Assembly (NCBI RefSeq): GCF_003312875.1
Contig: NZ_CP015163.1
Location: 4,836,001 to 4,900,000, forward strand
Direction of reading: 5' to 3'
DNA: 64,000 bases
Origin: Amycolatopsis albispora
GTDB lineage: Bacteria > Actinomycetota > Actinomycetes > Mycobacteriales > Pseudonocardiaceae
The notes beneath the pieces were generated by a model, which saw only the letters and a list, made by a program, of their open reading frames with translations, ran no database searches and was not told where the DNA came from. Below are positions 52,712 through 60,192 of the stretch, piece by piece. The translations under genes were made by a program, and so were the position numbers. Within the stretch, counting starts at the first letter, position 1. Each line of letters starts with the position of its first letter.

Positions 52712-53701
52712 TCAGTTGCTGCCTGACGGCACGTAGCCCAAACGCTTGTCCACGACATTACGAAGCGGCTGCCCGGTGCGCCACCGCTCGAAGTTGGCGG
52801 CGAACACCTCGACCAGCGTGTTGCGCCAGCCGATGAAGTCCCCGGACATGTGCGGGGAGATCAACACGTTCTCCATGGTCCACAGTGGACTGTCCGAGGG
52901 CAGCGGCTCGGTGTCGAACACGTCCAGCGCGGCCCCGGCCGGACGGCCGTCGCGCAGCGCGCCGATCAGGTCCTCGGTGACCACCAGCTCGCCCCGCCCC
53001 ACGTTGACGAACCGCGCGCCGGGCTTCATCGCGGCGAAGGCCCGCGCGTCGAACATGCCCTTGGTCTGCTCGGTCAGCGGCGCCACCGCGATCACGTAGT
53101 CGTAGTCGCCGAGGTGCGTGGTCAGTTCCGCGGACGCGTGCACCACGCCGAAGTCCGGATCGGACTCGCGGGCCGTGCGCCCGGCACCGGCCACGGACAG
53201 CCCGGCGGCACGCAGCAGGCGGGCGATCGACCGGCCGATCGGCCCGGTGCCGACCACCAGCGCGCGCCTGCCGGAGATCCGCTCGGTCTCGCGGTGCAGC
53301 CAGGTCCGCTCCTGCTGGAGCTGCCGCGACCGCGCGAAGTCCTTGGCGAAGGCGAGCACCACACCCAGCACGTACTCGGCGATGGCGTCGTCGAACACGC
53401 CTCGCGAGTTCGTCAGCACCACGTCGCTCTCGCGCAGGCCGGGGAACAGCACGGGATCCACGCCGGCGCTCGCGATGTGCAGCCAGCGCAGCTTGTCCGC
53501 GGCCTCCCACGCGCCGGGCACGGCGGTGGACAGGAAGTCGTAGACGAAGAGGATGTCAGCGCCGTGTAACGCCTTCTTTAAACCCGCCTCGTCGGTGTAA
53601 CGCACCGCGGCCGCGTGCTCGATGCTGTCCATGTCCGGGGGGTGCTGGTCGCCGCACAGCACCGCCAACACCGGGGATTGGGTGCCGATCACCGTTGACA
53701 C
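52712..53701 (-). CDS. D-2-hydroxyacid dehydrogenase family protein
   Basis: This 329-residue NAD(P)-dependent enzyme interconverts a 2-oxo acid and its D-2-hydroxy acid. The Rossmann loop is VVGTGPIGRSIARLL (about residues 145-159). Catalytic residues are Arg in FVNVGRGELV, Glu in DVFDTEPLP and His in LISPHMSGD. The start is uncertain: GTG at 53701 is used, the frame continues to a TTG at 53731 that lies inside the operator, and GTGs at 53692 and 53671 also exist; none has a good ribosome site. It is divergent from the isomerase genes and shares the operator at 53720. Confidence 0.85.
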   Translation of the reverse strand: MSTVIGTQSPVLAVLCGDQHPPDMDSIEHAAAVRYTDEAGLKKALHGADILFVYDFLSTAVPGAWEAADKLRWLHIASAGVDPVLFPGLRESDVVLTNSRGVFDDAIAEYVLGVVLAFAKDFARSRQLQQERTWLHRETERISGRRALVVGTGPIGRSIARLLRAAGLSVAGAGRTARESDPDFGVVHASAELTTHLGDYDYVIAVAPLTEQTKGMFDARAFAAMKPGARFVNVGRGELVVTEDLIGALRDGRPAGAALDVFDTEPLPSDSPLWTMENVLISPHMSGDFIGWRNTLVEVFAANFERWRTGQPLRNVVDKRLGYVPSGSN

Positions 53702-53733
53702 GGTATGAGCCGGTCGTATGATTGTCAACAATC
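53695..53733 (+). promoter_or_regulatory. Promoter overlapped by GntR-type operator 1 (GATTGTCAACAATC)
   Basis: -35 TTGACA (53695-53700) and -10 TATGAT (53717-53722) are 16 bases apart, a near-consensus promoter for the isomerase operon. The operator GATTGT-CA-ACAATC (53720-53733) overlaps the -10 and the start point, so a bound regulator would block initiation. The same palindrome occurs at 54547 and 60146. The FCD-type GntR protein encoded at 55294 is the obvious candidate. Confidence 0.8.
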
Positions 53734-53792
53734 CGAGGAGCCACCCCGGAGGCTCTCTGCATTCCTGAAGACGTCACCGCGGAGGCTTGGCC

Positions 53793-54533
53793 TTGGATTT
53801 CGAAATGCCCGTGTTCGACGGCCCGCTCGCGCAGCGGGGCATCGGGGTGATCGCCCCGTTCGACCTCGCGCTGGAGCGCGAGCTCTGGCGCTGGGTGCCG
53901 ATGGAGGTCTCCCTCCACCTGGCCCGCACGCCGTACGAACCCGTGCCGGTGAGCATGGAGATGGCGCAACTAGTCAGCGACAGCAAGCACCTCGCGGCCG
54001 CCACGCGTGACGTGCTTCACGTGGAACCAGAGGTGGTCGCCTACCTCTGCACGTCCGGCAGCTTCGTCAACGGCATCGACTACGAGCGCTCGCTGTGCAA
54101 GGCGATCTGCGACGCCGGGGCGCCGGACGCGGTCACCACCTCCGGCGCGCTCGCCGAGGTGCTGCACCGCCTGGACCTGCACAAAGTCTCCGTGCTGACG
54201 CCGTACGACGAGGACCTGACCGGCAAGCTGCACGACTTCCTGGCCGAACTGGACGTGAAAACGGTGTCCAGTGACCACCTCGGCCTCGGCGGCGGCATTT
54301 GGAAGGTGAGCTACCGGACCATCGCCGAGCGCATCCTCGCCGCCGACCACTCCGAGGCCGAAGCGGTGTTCGTCAGCTGCACGAACCTGCCCACCTTCGA
54401 CCTGATCGAGCCGCTGGAGGCGGCGCTCGGCAAACCGGTGCTGACCGCGAACCAGCTCACCATGTGGGCCTGCCTGATGCGGATGGGCCTGCCGATCGTC
54501 GGCCCCGGGAAGTGGTTGCGTGACGTTTCGTAG
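53793..54533 (+). CDS. Maleate isomerase-like Asp/Glu racemase superfamily protein (two-Cys)
   Basis: This 246-residue protein belongs to the maleate isomerase/arylmalonate decarboxylase branch of the Asp/Glu racemase fold. Both catalytic positions are Cys: C86 in YLCTSGSF and C196 in FVSCTNLPTF, as in maleate cis-trans isomerase. The gene starts with TTG at 53793, chosen because GGAGG ends 7 bases before it; a TTG two codons earlier is too close. It is followed after 45 bases by a paralogue. A role in isomerising or racemising an unsaturated or amino dicarboxylate fits the surrounding malate/tartrate and semialdehyde dehydrogenases. Confidence 0.83.
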   Translation: MDFEMPVFDGPLAQRGIGVIAPFDLALERELWRWVPMEVSLHLARTPYEPVPVSMEMAQLVSDSKHLAAATRDVLHVEPEVVAYLCTSGSFVNGIDYERSLCKAICDAGAPDAVTTSGALAEVLHRLDLHKVSVLTPYDEDLTGKLHDFLAELDVKTVSSDHLGLGGGIWKVSYRTIAERILAADHSEAEAVFVSCTNLPTFDLIEPLEAALGKPVLTANQLTMWACLMRMGLPIVGPGKWLRDVS

Positions 54534-54546
54534 CGTGGTTCGTTAG

Positions 54547-54560
54547 GATTGTCGACAATC
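54547..54560 (+). promoter_or_regulatory. GntR-type operator 2 (GATTGTCGACAATC)
   Basis: A fully symmetrical 14-bp palindrome lies between the two isomerase-like genes, 18 bases before the second start and just ahead of its AGGAGG ribosome site. It differs from operator 1 in one base at the centre. A possible -10 TAGGAT (54544-54549) overlaps it. Its presence inside what could be one operon suggests separate control of the second isomerase and the regulator gene. Confidence 0.75.
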
Positions 54561-54578
54561 TGCAGGAGGTGCTCGAGC

Positions 54579-55292
54579 TTGACCACGATCGGCTTCATCT
54601 ACCCGGACCACGCGGCCGAGGACGACTACCCGCTGGCCGAGCGCCTTCTCGGACAGCGGTTCCCGGTCGAGCACATCTACGGCACGGACCTCCACGCCGT
54701 GCCGGAGCTGCTCGATCTCGGCAGCCCGGAGCGCCTGAAGGAAGGCGCCGGACTGCTGGCCAAGCACGAGCCGGACGCCGTGGTGTGGGCGTGCACGAGC
54801 GGCAGCTTCGTCTACGGCTGGGAGGGCGCGCGCAAGCAGGCCGACCAGCTCGCCGAGGTCGCCGGGGTGCCGTCCACCAGCACTTCCTTCGCGTTCGTCG
54901 AAGCGGCCAAGGCGCTCGGGGTGCGGAAGGTGGCCGTCGCCGCCAGCTATCCCGACGACGTCGCGCGGCTGTTCGTCGAGTTCCTCGGCGCGGGCGGGGT
55001 CGAGGTGCTCAGCATGTCCAGCGCGGGCATCGACACCGCGGCCGAGGTCGGCGAGCTGAGCCCGGAGGCGGTGGTCGAGCTGGCGGTCGCGCACGACCAC
55101 CCGGAGGCCGACGCCGTGCTCGTGCCGGACACCGCGATGCGCACGCTCGGCGTGCTCGGCGCCATCGAGGACCGGCTCGGAAAGCCGGTTCTCACCGCGA
55201 ACCAGGTGACCATCTGGGAAGGTCTTCGCCAGGCCGGCGCCCCGGTGGCGTCCGCCGAGCTGGGAGCTCTGTTCCGGGACAAGGGAAACTGA
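54579..55292 (+). CDS. Maleate isomerase-like paralogue with only one catalytic Cys
   Basis: This 237-residue protein is a paralogue of the preceding gene: both share CTSGSF and GKPVLTANQ. It retains the first Cys (C72 in WACTSGSF), but the second position reads VPDTAMRTL with Asp184, where the partner has SCTNLPTF. Racemases need two Cys; arylmalonate decarboxylase keeps only the second. Keeping only the first is unusual and points to another chemistry, such as decarboxylation or one-sided proton transfer, or to a heteromer with the first protein. It starts with TTG at 54579, 9 bases after AGGAGG. The GntR gene follows after 1 base. Confidence 0.8.
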   Translation: MTTIGFIYPDHAAEDDYPLAERLLGQRFPVEHIYGTDLHAVPELLDLGSPERLKEGAGLLAKHEPDAVVWACTSGSFVYGWEGARKQADQLAEVAGVPSTSTSFAFVEAAKALGVRKVAVAASYPDDVARLFVEFLGAGGVEVLSMSSAGIDTAAEVGELSPEAVVELAVAHDHPEADAVLVPDTAMRTLGVLGAIEDRLGKPVLTANQVTIWEGLRQAGAPVASAELGALFRDKGN

Positions 55293-55293
55293 C

Positions 55294-55962
55294 ATGCCGC
55301 TGGCCGACATCGAACCGGTGAACCGGGAGTCCACCGCGGGCATCATCGCGCGGCAGCTCCGCGACGCGATCATGAACGGCGCGCTGCCGCCCGGCACGCA
55401 GCTGGGCGAGACGGAGCTGGCCTCGCGGTTCCAGGTTTCGCGTGGCCCGCTGCGCGAGGCGATGCAGCGGCTGGTCTCCGAGGGGCTGCTGCGCAGCGAA
55501 CGGCACCGCGGGCTGTTCGTGATCGATCTCGAGCCGGACGACGTGTACGACATCTACGTCGCGCGGGCGGCGATCGAGCGGGCGGCGGCGCTGCGGATCA
55601 TGCGCGGTGACCGGGAAAAGGCCGCCGCCGCGCTCGACGAGATCGTGCGTGAAATGGCCGCGGCCGCCGACGAGGACGACCCGACCGCGCTGTCCGACGC
55701 CGATCTGCGCTTCCACGAGGTGCTGGTCGCCGAATCCGGCAGCCGCCGGCTGATGCGGATGACGCAGACGCTGCTGATCGAGACCCGCATGTGCCTTTCG
55801 ATGCTGCAGCAGACCTACCAGCGGGTCGAGGAACGCGTGGACGAGCACAACCAGCTGATCGACGCCATCCGCGCCGGTGACGAGGAAACCGTGCTGAAGC
55901 TGCTGGAAGCCCACATGGAGGACGCCGTGCAGCGGCTGCTGCCGGGCACCACGCTGCACTGA
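55294..55962 (+). CDS. GntR-family FCD regulator, probable master of the GATTGTCRACAATC regulon
   Basis: This 222-residue regulator has an N-terminal winged HTH (about 10-70: STAGIIARQLRDAIMNGALPPGTQLGETELASRFQVSRGPLREAMQRLV) and an FCD domain (about 85-215) with metal/ligand-type residues in DLRFHEVLV and EHNQLIDAI. FCD proteins sense carboxylic acids and bind short palindromes resembling the three sites here. It is co-transcribed with the isomerase genes, 1 base after the second. A GAAA-loop hairpin follows its stop. Control of the genes at 51.3-55.9 and 57.6-62.0 kb is inferred from the shared operator. Confidence 0.87.
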   Translation: MPLADIEPVNRESTAGIIARQLRDAIMNGALPPGTQLGETELASRFQVSRGPLREAMQRLVSEGLLRSERHRGLFVIDLEPDDVYDIYVARAAIERAAALRIMRGDREKAAAALDEIVREMAAAADEDDPTALSDADLRFHEVLVAESGSRRLMRMTQTLLIETRMCLSMLQQTYQRVEERVDEHNQLIDAIRAGDEETVLKLLEAHMEDAVQRLLPGTTLH

Positions 55963-55965
55963 AAT

Positions 55966-55983
55966 CCCTGACGAAAGTCAGGG
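55966..55983 (+). terminator. Hairpin after the GntR gene
   Basis: A 7-bp perfect stem (CCCTGAC with GTCAGGG) closes a GAAA tetraloop 3 bases past the stop. There is no T-run, but a stable tetraloop hairpin this close to a stop is a likely actinobacterial terminator of the isomerase-GntR operon. Confidence 0.65.
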
Positions 55984-56040
55984 CCGGGCGGCGACGGTCG
56001 GCCGCTGTGCCGCCCCCGTCCCGGTTCGTAGCGTCACCCG

Positions 56041-57510
56041 GTGACCAAAACGAAGCTGCTCTGGTGGTCCGGCGTCGCCCTGCTCGCGCTGACCGTGCAC
56101 ACCAACTGGGCCAGTCCGCTCGCGGCCTGGCTGTTCGCCATCCCACTGCTCCTGTTCACCTTCGCCGCGCGCCGCGGGCTGCTCAAGGTGCTCGGCGCGC
56201 TCGCCATCGGCACGCTCGTCTGGCTGGCGGCGACCACGTTGTTGTTCGTGCCCGCCGCGCTGCTCGCCTTCGCCGTGCTCACGTTGCTGCAGTGGCTGGC
56301 CTTCGTCGCGCACCGGCTGCTCACGCCGCGCCTGCCCGGTTTCCTGGGCACGCTGGTCTTCCCGGTCACGCTCGCCGGTGCCGAGTACCTGTTCCCGCTG
56401 GTGGTCCGGTTCGGTGACTACGGTGCGCTCGGGTCCACTCAGCACGCCAACCTGCCGCTGCTGCAGCTGGCCTCGGTCACCGGCGTGTACGGCATCACGT
56501 TCCTGATGGGCTGGTTTGCCTCGACCGCGGTCTGGGCCTGGGAAACCCGCAACGCGCGCCGGTTCGTGGTCTACGGCTTGGTGCTGGCCGCGGTGTTCGC
56601 CGGGGGCGCCGCCCGGCTCGCCTTCTTCGCGCCCGCGGACACTTCGGTGCGCGTCGCCGCGGTGAGCCCGACCCGCGCGGCCGACGAGCGCACCGCGAGC
56701 GCACTGTCCACAATGGAGGTTGAATACTGGCGGGCGGGCGCGGTGGTGGCCGCGGATCCCGGTGGCGTCCGCGCGGCCTTCGCGCCGGTCACCGACGACC
56801 TGCTCGAGCAGACCCGCCGCCAGGCCGTGGCGGGCGCGAAGATCGTGCTCTGGCCGGAAACCCACGCCCGCGTCCTGGAGGGGGACCAGCGTGAACTGCT
56901 CGACCGCGCGACCGTGATCGCGCGGGAAACCGGCGCCTACGTCAACCTGGCGTACGCGATGTACACGGCCGAAGCGCCGAACATCCGCAACCTCAGCACC
57001 ATGATCACGCCGTCCGGTGAGATCGCCTGGACCTACGACAAGAGCCAGCCGACGCCCATGGAGCCGATGACACCCGGGCCGGGTGTGGTGCCCACTGTGG
57101 ACACTCCGTACGGCCGGATCGCCGGGGTCATCTGCTACGACGCCGACTTCCCGCACCTCATGCGCCAGGCCGCCGACAAGGGCGCGGACCTGCTGCTGGT
57201 GCCCGCCAACGACTGGGCCGAGTTCTCCGAGCTGCACGCGGAAAAGGCGGTCTTCCGCAACGTCGAATACGGCTATTCGATGCTGCGCGACTCCGCACAC
57301 GGGTTGTCCACAGCTGTGGACGCGCAGGGCCGGGTGCTCGCCAGCACGGACTGGTTCCGGACGGACCAGCAGACCCTGGTCGCCAACCTGTCGGTGCAGG
57401 CTCGTACCGCCACCGTCTACAGCACCGTCGGGGACGCCTTCGCGTGGCTCTGCCTGGCGGGCGCCGGTGCCCTCACCCTCGCCGCCCTACGCCGCCGTCC
57501 GGGGCTGTGA
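56041..57510 (+). CDS. Apolipoprotein N-acyltransferase-like membrane protein
   Basis: This 489-residue protein has six or so N-terminal membrane helices (residues 1-195), a nitrilase-fold extracytoplasmic domain (about 205-455) and a last membrane helix (about 462-482), the layout of Lnt. The nitrilase triad is present: E273 in LWPETHA, K334 in TYDKSQPTP and C365 in GVICYDADFP. Lnt adds the third acyl chain to lipoproteins. In mycobacteria it is linked to the polyprenol-phosphate-mannose synthase Ppm1; here no such gene is adjacent. It sits between two halves of a catabolic regulon without an operator of its own. It starts with GTG at 56041. A paralogue with another acyl-transfer role is possible. 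Confidence 0.8.
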   Translation: MTKTKLLWWSGVALLALTVHTNWASPLAAWLFAIPLLLFTFAARRGLLKVLGALAIGTLVWLAATTLLFVPAALLAFAVLTLLQWLAFVAHRLLTPRLPGFLGTLVFPVTLAGAEYLFPLVVRFGDYGALGSTQHANLPLLQLASVTGVYGITFLMGWFASTAVWAWETRNARRFVVYGLVLAAVFAGGAARLAFFAPADTSVRVAAVSPTRAADERTASALSTMEVEYWRAGAVVAADPGGVRAAFAPVTDDLLEQTRRQAVAGAKIVLWPETHARVLEGDQRELLDRATVIARETGAYVNLAYAMYTAEAPNIRNLSTMITPSGEIAWTYDKSQPTPMEPMTPGPGVVPTVDTPYGRIAGVICYDADFPHLMRQAADKGADLLLVPANDWAEFSELHAEKAVFRNVEYGYSMLRDSAHGLSTAVDAQGRVLASTDWFRTDQQTLVANLSVQARTATVYSTVGDAFAWLCLAGAGALTLAALRRRPGL

Positions 57511-57512
57511 AC

Positions 57513-57565
57513 GCAATGAATGTGGCTTTCATAGCGTCAGGCGCAATGAAAGCCACATTCATTGC
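57513..57565. terminator. Long hairpin, dispersed family (copy 3), between convergent genes
   Basis: Perfect 20-base arms (57513-57532 and 57546-57565) surround a 13-base loop, directly after the Lnt-like stop and 6 bases before the stop of the convergent dehydrogenase, so it can serve both. The arm shares AATGTGGCTTTC with copies 1 and 2, but the outer part reads GCAATG in place of TCACG, showing two subtypes of the repeat. Confidence 0.8.
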
Positions 57566-57571
57566 ACGGGC

Positions 57572-58630
57572 TCAGGTGAGGGCGTCCGCGATCGCGCTGC
57601 CCAGGTCGGTGGTGGTGGCGCTGCCGCCCAGGTCCGGCGTCGCCACCGAGCCGTCGGCCAGCACCTTTTCCACCGCCGAGTTGATCGCGCGGGCGGCCGC
57701 CGCCTCGCCGAGGTGGTCGAGCATCATCGCGCCCGCGAGCACCTGGGCCACCGGGTTCGCGATGCCCTGCCCGGCGATGTCCGGCGCGCTGCCGTGCACC
57801 GCTTCGAACATCGACGGGTGCTCCCCCGGCGGATTGATGTTGCCCGACGGCGCCATGCCGAGCCCGCCGGTCACCGCCGCCGCCAGGTCGCTCAGGATGT
57901 CCCCGAACAGGTTCGACGCCACCACCACGTCCAGCCGCTCCGGGTGCTGCACCATGCGCGCCGCCAAGGCGTCCACATGGCACTGTTCACTGTGGACATC
58001 CGGGTATTCGGCGGCGATCTCGGCGAAGATCTCGTCCCAGTACGGCATCGAGTGGATCAGCCCGTTCGACTTGGTCGCCGAGCACACCCGGCCGGTCCGC
58101 GTCTTCGCCAGCTCGAAGGCGTACCGGATGATCCGCTCCACGCCGACCCTGGTGAACACCGACTCCTGCAGCACGAACTCACCGGGCTGCCCGGTGTTGT
58201 GCCGCCCGCCGAGCTGGGAGTACTCGCCCTCGGAGTTCTCACGGACGATCACCATCTCCAGCTCCTCGGCCGACCGCCCGGCCAGCACCGAAGTGGTGCC
58301 GGGCAGCAACCGCACCGGCCGCAGGTTCACGTACTGCGCGAACGCGCGCCGCAGCGGGATCAGCAGGCCCCACAGCGAAACGTGGTCCGGCACGCCGGGA
58401 AAGCCGACCGCGCCGAGGAAGATGCCGTCGAACGCGGCCAGCTGCGCGACCCCGTCCTCCGGCATCATCCGCCCGGTTTCGGTGTACCGCTCGCAGCTCC
58501 AGTCGAACTCGGTCCACCGCAACGAAAACCCGTGCAGCCCGGCCGCGCGGTCGAGCACCTTGCGGGCCTCGATGGTGACGTCGACGCCGATGCCGTCGCC
58601 GGGAATGCTCGCGATCTGGTACTCGGTCAC
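57572..58630 (-). CDS. Tartrate/D-malate dehydrogenase (isocitrate-isopropylmalate family)
   Basis: This 352-residue enzyme belongs to the beta-decarboxylating dehydrogenases and most resembles tartrate/D-malate dehydrogenase. Marks are IPGDGIGVDVTIEA at the start, LRPVRLLPG with substrate Arg, VIVRENSEGEYSQLGGR, and the metal-binding Asp region in VVASNLFGDILSDLAAAVTGGLGMAPSGNINP. It would turn D-malate, tartrate or a related 2-hydroxy diacid into a 2-oxo acid and CO2. GTG at 58630 overlaps the aldehyde dehydrogenase stop as GTGA, so the two are coupled. Isopropylmalate dehydrogenase is less likely given the context. Confidence 0.87.
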   Translation of the reverse strand: MTEYQIASIPGDGIGVDVTIEARKVLDRAAGLHGFSLRWTEFDWSCERYTETGRMMPEDGVAQLAAFDGIFLGAVGFPGVPDHVSLWGLLIPLRRAFAQYVNLRPVRLLPGTTSVLAGRSAEELEMVIVRENSEGEYSQLGGRHNTGQPGEFVLQESVFTRVGVERIIRYAFELAKTRTGRVCSATKSNGLIHSMPYWDEIFAEIAAEYPDVHSEQCHVDALAARMVQHPERLDVVVASNLFGDILSDLAAAVTGGLGMAPSGNINPPGEHPSMFEAVHGSAPDIAGQGIANPVAQVLAGAMMLDHLGEAAAARAINSAVEKVLADGSVATPDLGGSATTTDLGSAIADALT

Positions 58631-60090
58631 AGGTTCACCGCGATGTACTTGGTCTCGAGGAACTCGTCGATGCCGAACTTGCCGCCTTCGCGGCCCAGCC
58701 CGGAGGCCTTGATGCCGCCGAACGGCGCCGCCGGATTGGACACCAGGCCCTGGTTCAGCCCGACCATGCCGGACTCCAGCCGCTCGGAAACCCTCAGCGC
58801 GCGCTTGATGTCGCTGGTGTAGAGGTAGCTGACCAGGCCGTATTCGGTGTCGTTGGCCGCAGCGAGCACCTCCTCCTCGGTGTCGAAGATATAGATCGGC
58901 GCCACCGGGCCAAAGATCTCCTCGGTGGCCATGTCGGCGTCGAGCGGGACCTCGGTCAGCACGGTGGCCTGGTAGAAGTTGCCCGGACCGTCCACAGTGG
59001 CCCCACCGGTGAGCACCTTGGCGCCGCGCTCCACCGCGTCGCGCACCAGGCCGCTGACCTTGTCCACCGCGGCCTGGTCGATCAGCGGGCCGACCACCAC
59101 GCCGTCCTCGGTGCCGCGGCCCATCGGCAGCGCGGCCATCTTCTCGGTGAGCCTGCGGCCGAACTCGGCGGCCACGCCCTTCTGCACGTAGATCCGGTTG
59201 GCCGCGGTGCACGCCTCGCCGATGTTGCGCATCTTCGCCAGCATCGCGCCCTCGAGCGCGGCGTCCAGGTCGGCGTCGTCGAACACGATGAACGGCGCGT
59301 TGCCGCCCAGTTCCATCGAGGTCCGCAGCACCTTGTCGGCGCACTGCTCCAGCAACTTCCGGCCGACCGCGGTCGAGCCGGTGAAGGACAGCTTGCGCGC
59401 GCGGCCGTCGCGGATCAGCGGCTCCATCACCCCACCGGAGTCGCTGGTGGTCAGCACGTTGAGCACGCCTTCCGGCAACCCGGCCTCGGCCAGGATCTCG
59501 GCCAGCGCCAGCATCGACAGCGGGGTCTGCGCGGCCGGCTTGATGATCATCGTGCAACCCGCCGCCACCGCCGGGCCGATCTTGCGGGTGCCCATCGCCA
59601 TCGGGAAGTTCCACGGGGTGATCAGCAGCGACACCCCGACCGGCTGCTTGGCCACCAGGAACCGGCCGGACCCGTTCGGCGCCACCGAGTAGTCACCGCC
59701 GATGCGCACCGCCTCCTCGGCGAACCACCGGAAGAACTCCGCCGCGTAGGCGATCTCGCCACGCGACTCGGCCAGCGGCTTGCCCATCTCCAGCGTCATC
59801 AGCAGCGCGAGTTCCTCGGTGCGGTCCACCAAGGACTGGTAGGCGCGCCGCAGGATCTCGCCGCGCTCACGCGGCGCCGTCCGCGCCCAGTCCGCCTGCG
59901 CCGCCACCGCCGCGTCGAGCGCCGCCATGCCGTCCGCCGGGGACGCGTCGGCCACCTGGCACAGCGCTTCACCGGTGGACGGGTCGAGCACCGGGAAGGT
60001 CCGGCCACCTTCCGCGGCGGTCCACTTCCCGCCGATGAAAAGTTCCTTCGCGACCGTGTCGACGACCCCGGCCTCGCTGATCTCGCCCAT
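58627..60090 (-). CDS. Succinate-semialdehyde dehydrogenase family enzyme
   Basis: This 487-residue NAD(P)-dependent aldehyde dehydrogenase resembles GabD. It has LITPWNFPMAMGTRKIGPA, the base Glu in MELGGNAPFIVFDDADLD (about residue 253), the nucleophile Cys in NIGEACTAANRIYV (about residue 287) and the C-terminal PFGGIKASGLGREGGKFGIDEFLETKYI. The ATG at 60090 is preferred because GGAG lies 8 bases upstream; an ATG at 60111 would add seven residues. It is divergent from an aminotransferase, which would make the semialdehyde this enzyme oxidises. Operator 3 lies between them. Confidence 0.9.
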   Translation of the reverse strand: MGEISEAGVVDTVAKELFIGGKWTAAEGGRTFPVLDPSTGEALCQVADASPADGMAALDAAVAAQADWARTAPRERGEILRRAYQSLVDRTEELALLMTLEMGKPLAESRGEIAYAAEFFRWFAEEAVRIGGDYSVAPNGSGRFLVAKQPVGVSLLITPWNFPMAMGTRKIGPAVAAGCTMIIKPAAQTPLSMLALAEILAEAGLPEGVLNVLTTSDSGGVMEPLIRDGRARKLSFTGSTAVGRKLLEQCADKVLRTSMELGGNAPFIVFDDADLDAALEGAMLAKMRNIGEACTAANRIYVQKGVAAEFGRRLTEKMAALPMGRGTEDGVVVGPLIDQAAVDKVSGLVRDAVERGAKVLTGGATVDGPGNFYQATVLTEVPLDADMATEEIFGPVAPIYIFDTEEEVLAAANDTEYGLVSYLYTSDIKRALRVSERLESGMVGLNQGLVSNPAAPFGGIKASGLGREGGKFGIDEFLETKYIAVNL

Positions 60091-60145
60091 CACTACCGCT
60101 CCTGTCCGCATTCATTGCGCCCGGTCCGATGGCCATGCTATGCAT

Positions 60146-60157
60146 ATTGTCAACAAT
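60146..60157. promoter_or_regulatory. GntR-type operator 3 (ATTGTCAACAAT)
   Basis: ATTGT-CA-ACAAT lies in the 102-base divergent gap, 36 bases before the aminotransferase start and 56 before the semialdehyde dehydrogenase start. It extends to ATTGTCAACAATC on the right but lacks the left G of operators 1 and 2. On the minus strand its TTGACA could be a -35 box. Position between divergent genes suggests joint control. Confidence 0.75.
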
Positions 60158-60192
60158 CGACAAGAGACCCCGTCCGAAGGAGCACCGCTGCC

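Noticed and set aside
50952..52736. A 594-codon plus-strand frame running through the minisatellite into the amidase antisense
   Set aside because: It has no ribosome site, mixes Lys/Arg repeat with amidase antisense, and the repeat units are not multiples of three.
53702..53731. N-terminal extension of the 2-hydroxyacid dehydrogenase to a TTG at 53731
   Set aside because: The extension lies inside the operator and the divergent promoter and has no ribosome site.
34146..55962. An ectoine-utilisation locus, suggested by a cyclodeaminase-like protein, maleate isomerase-like proteins and GntR
   Set aside because: The ectoine hydrolase, deacetylase and related genes are missing and the candidates lie in two separate regulons.
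60109..60118. CATTCATTGC, identical to part of the copy-3 hairpin arm
   Set aside because: Only ten bases match and no pairing arm is nearby; it may be chance.
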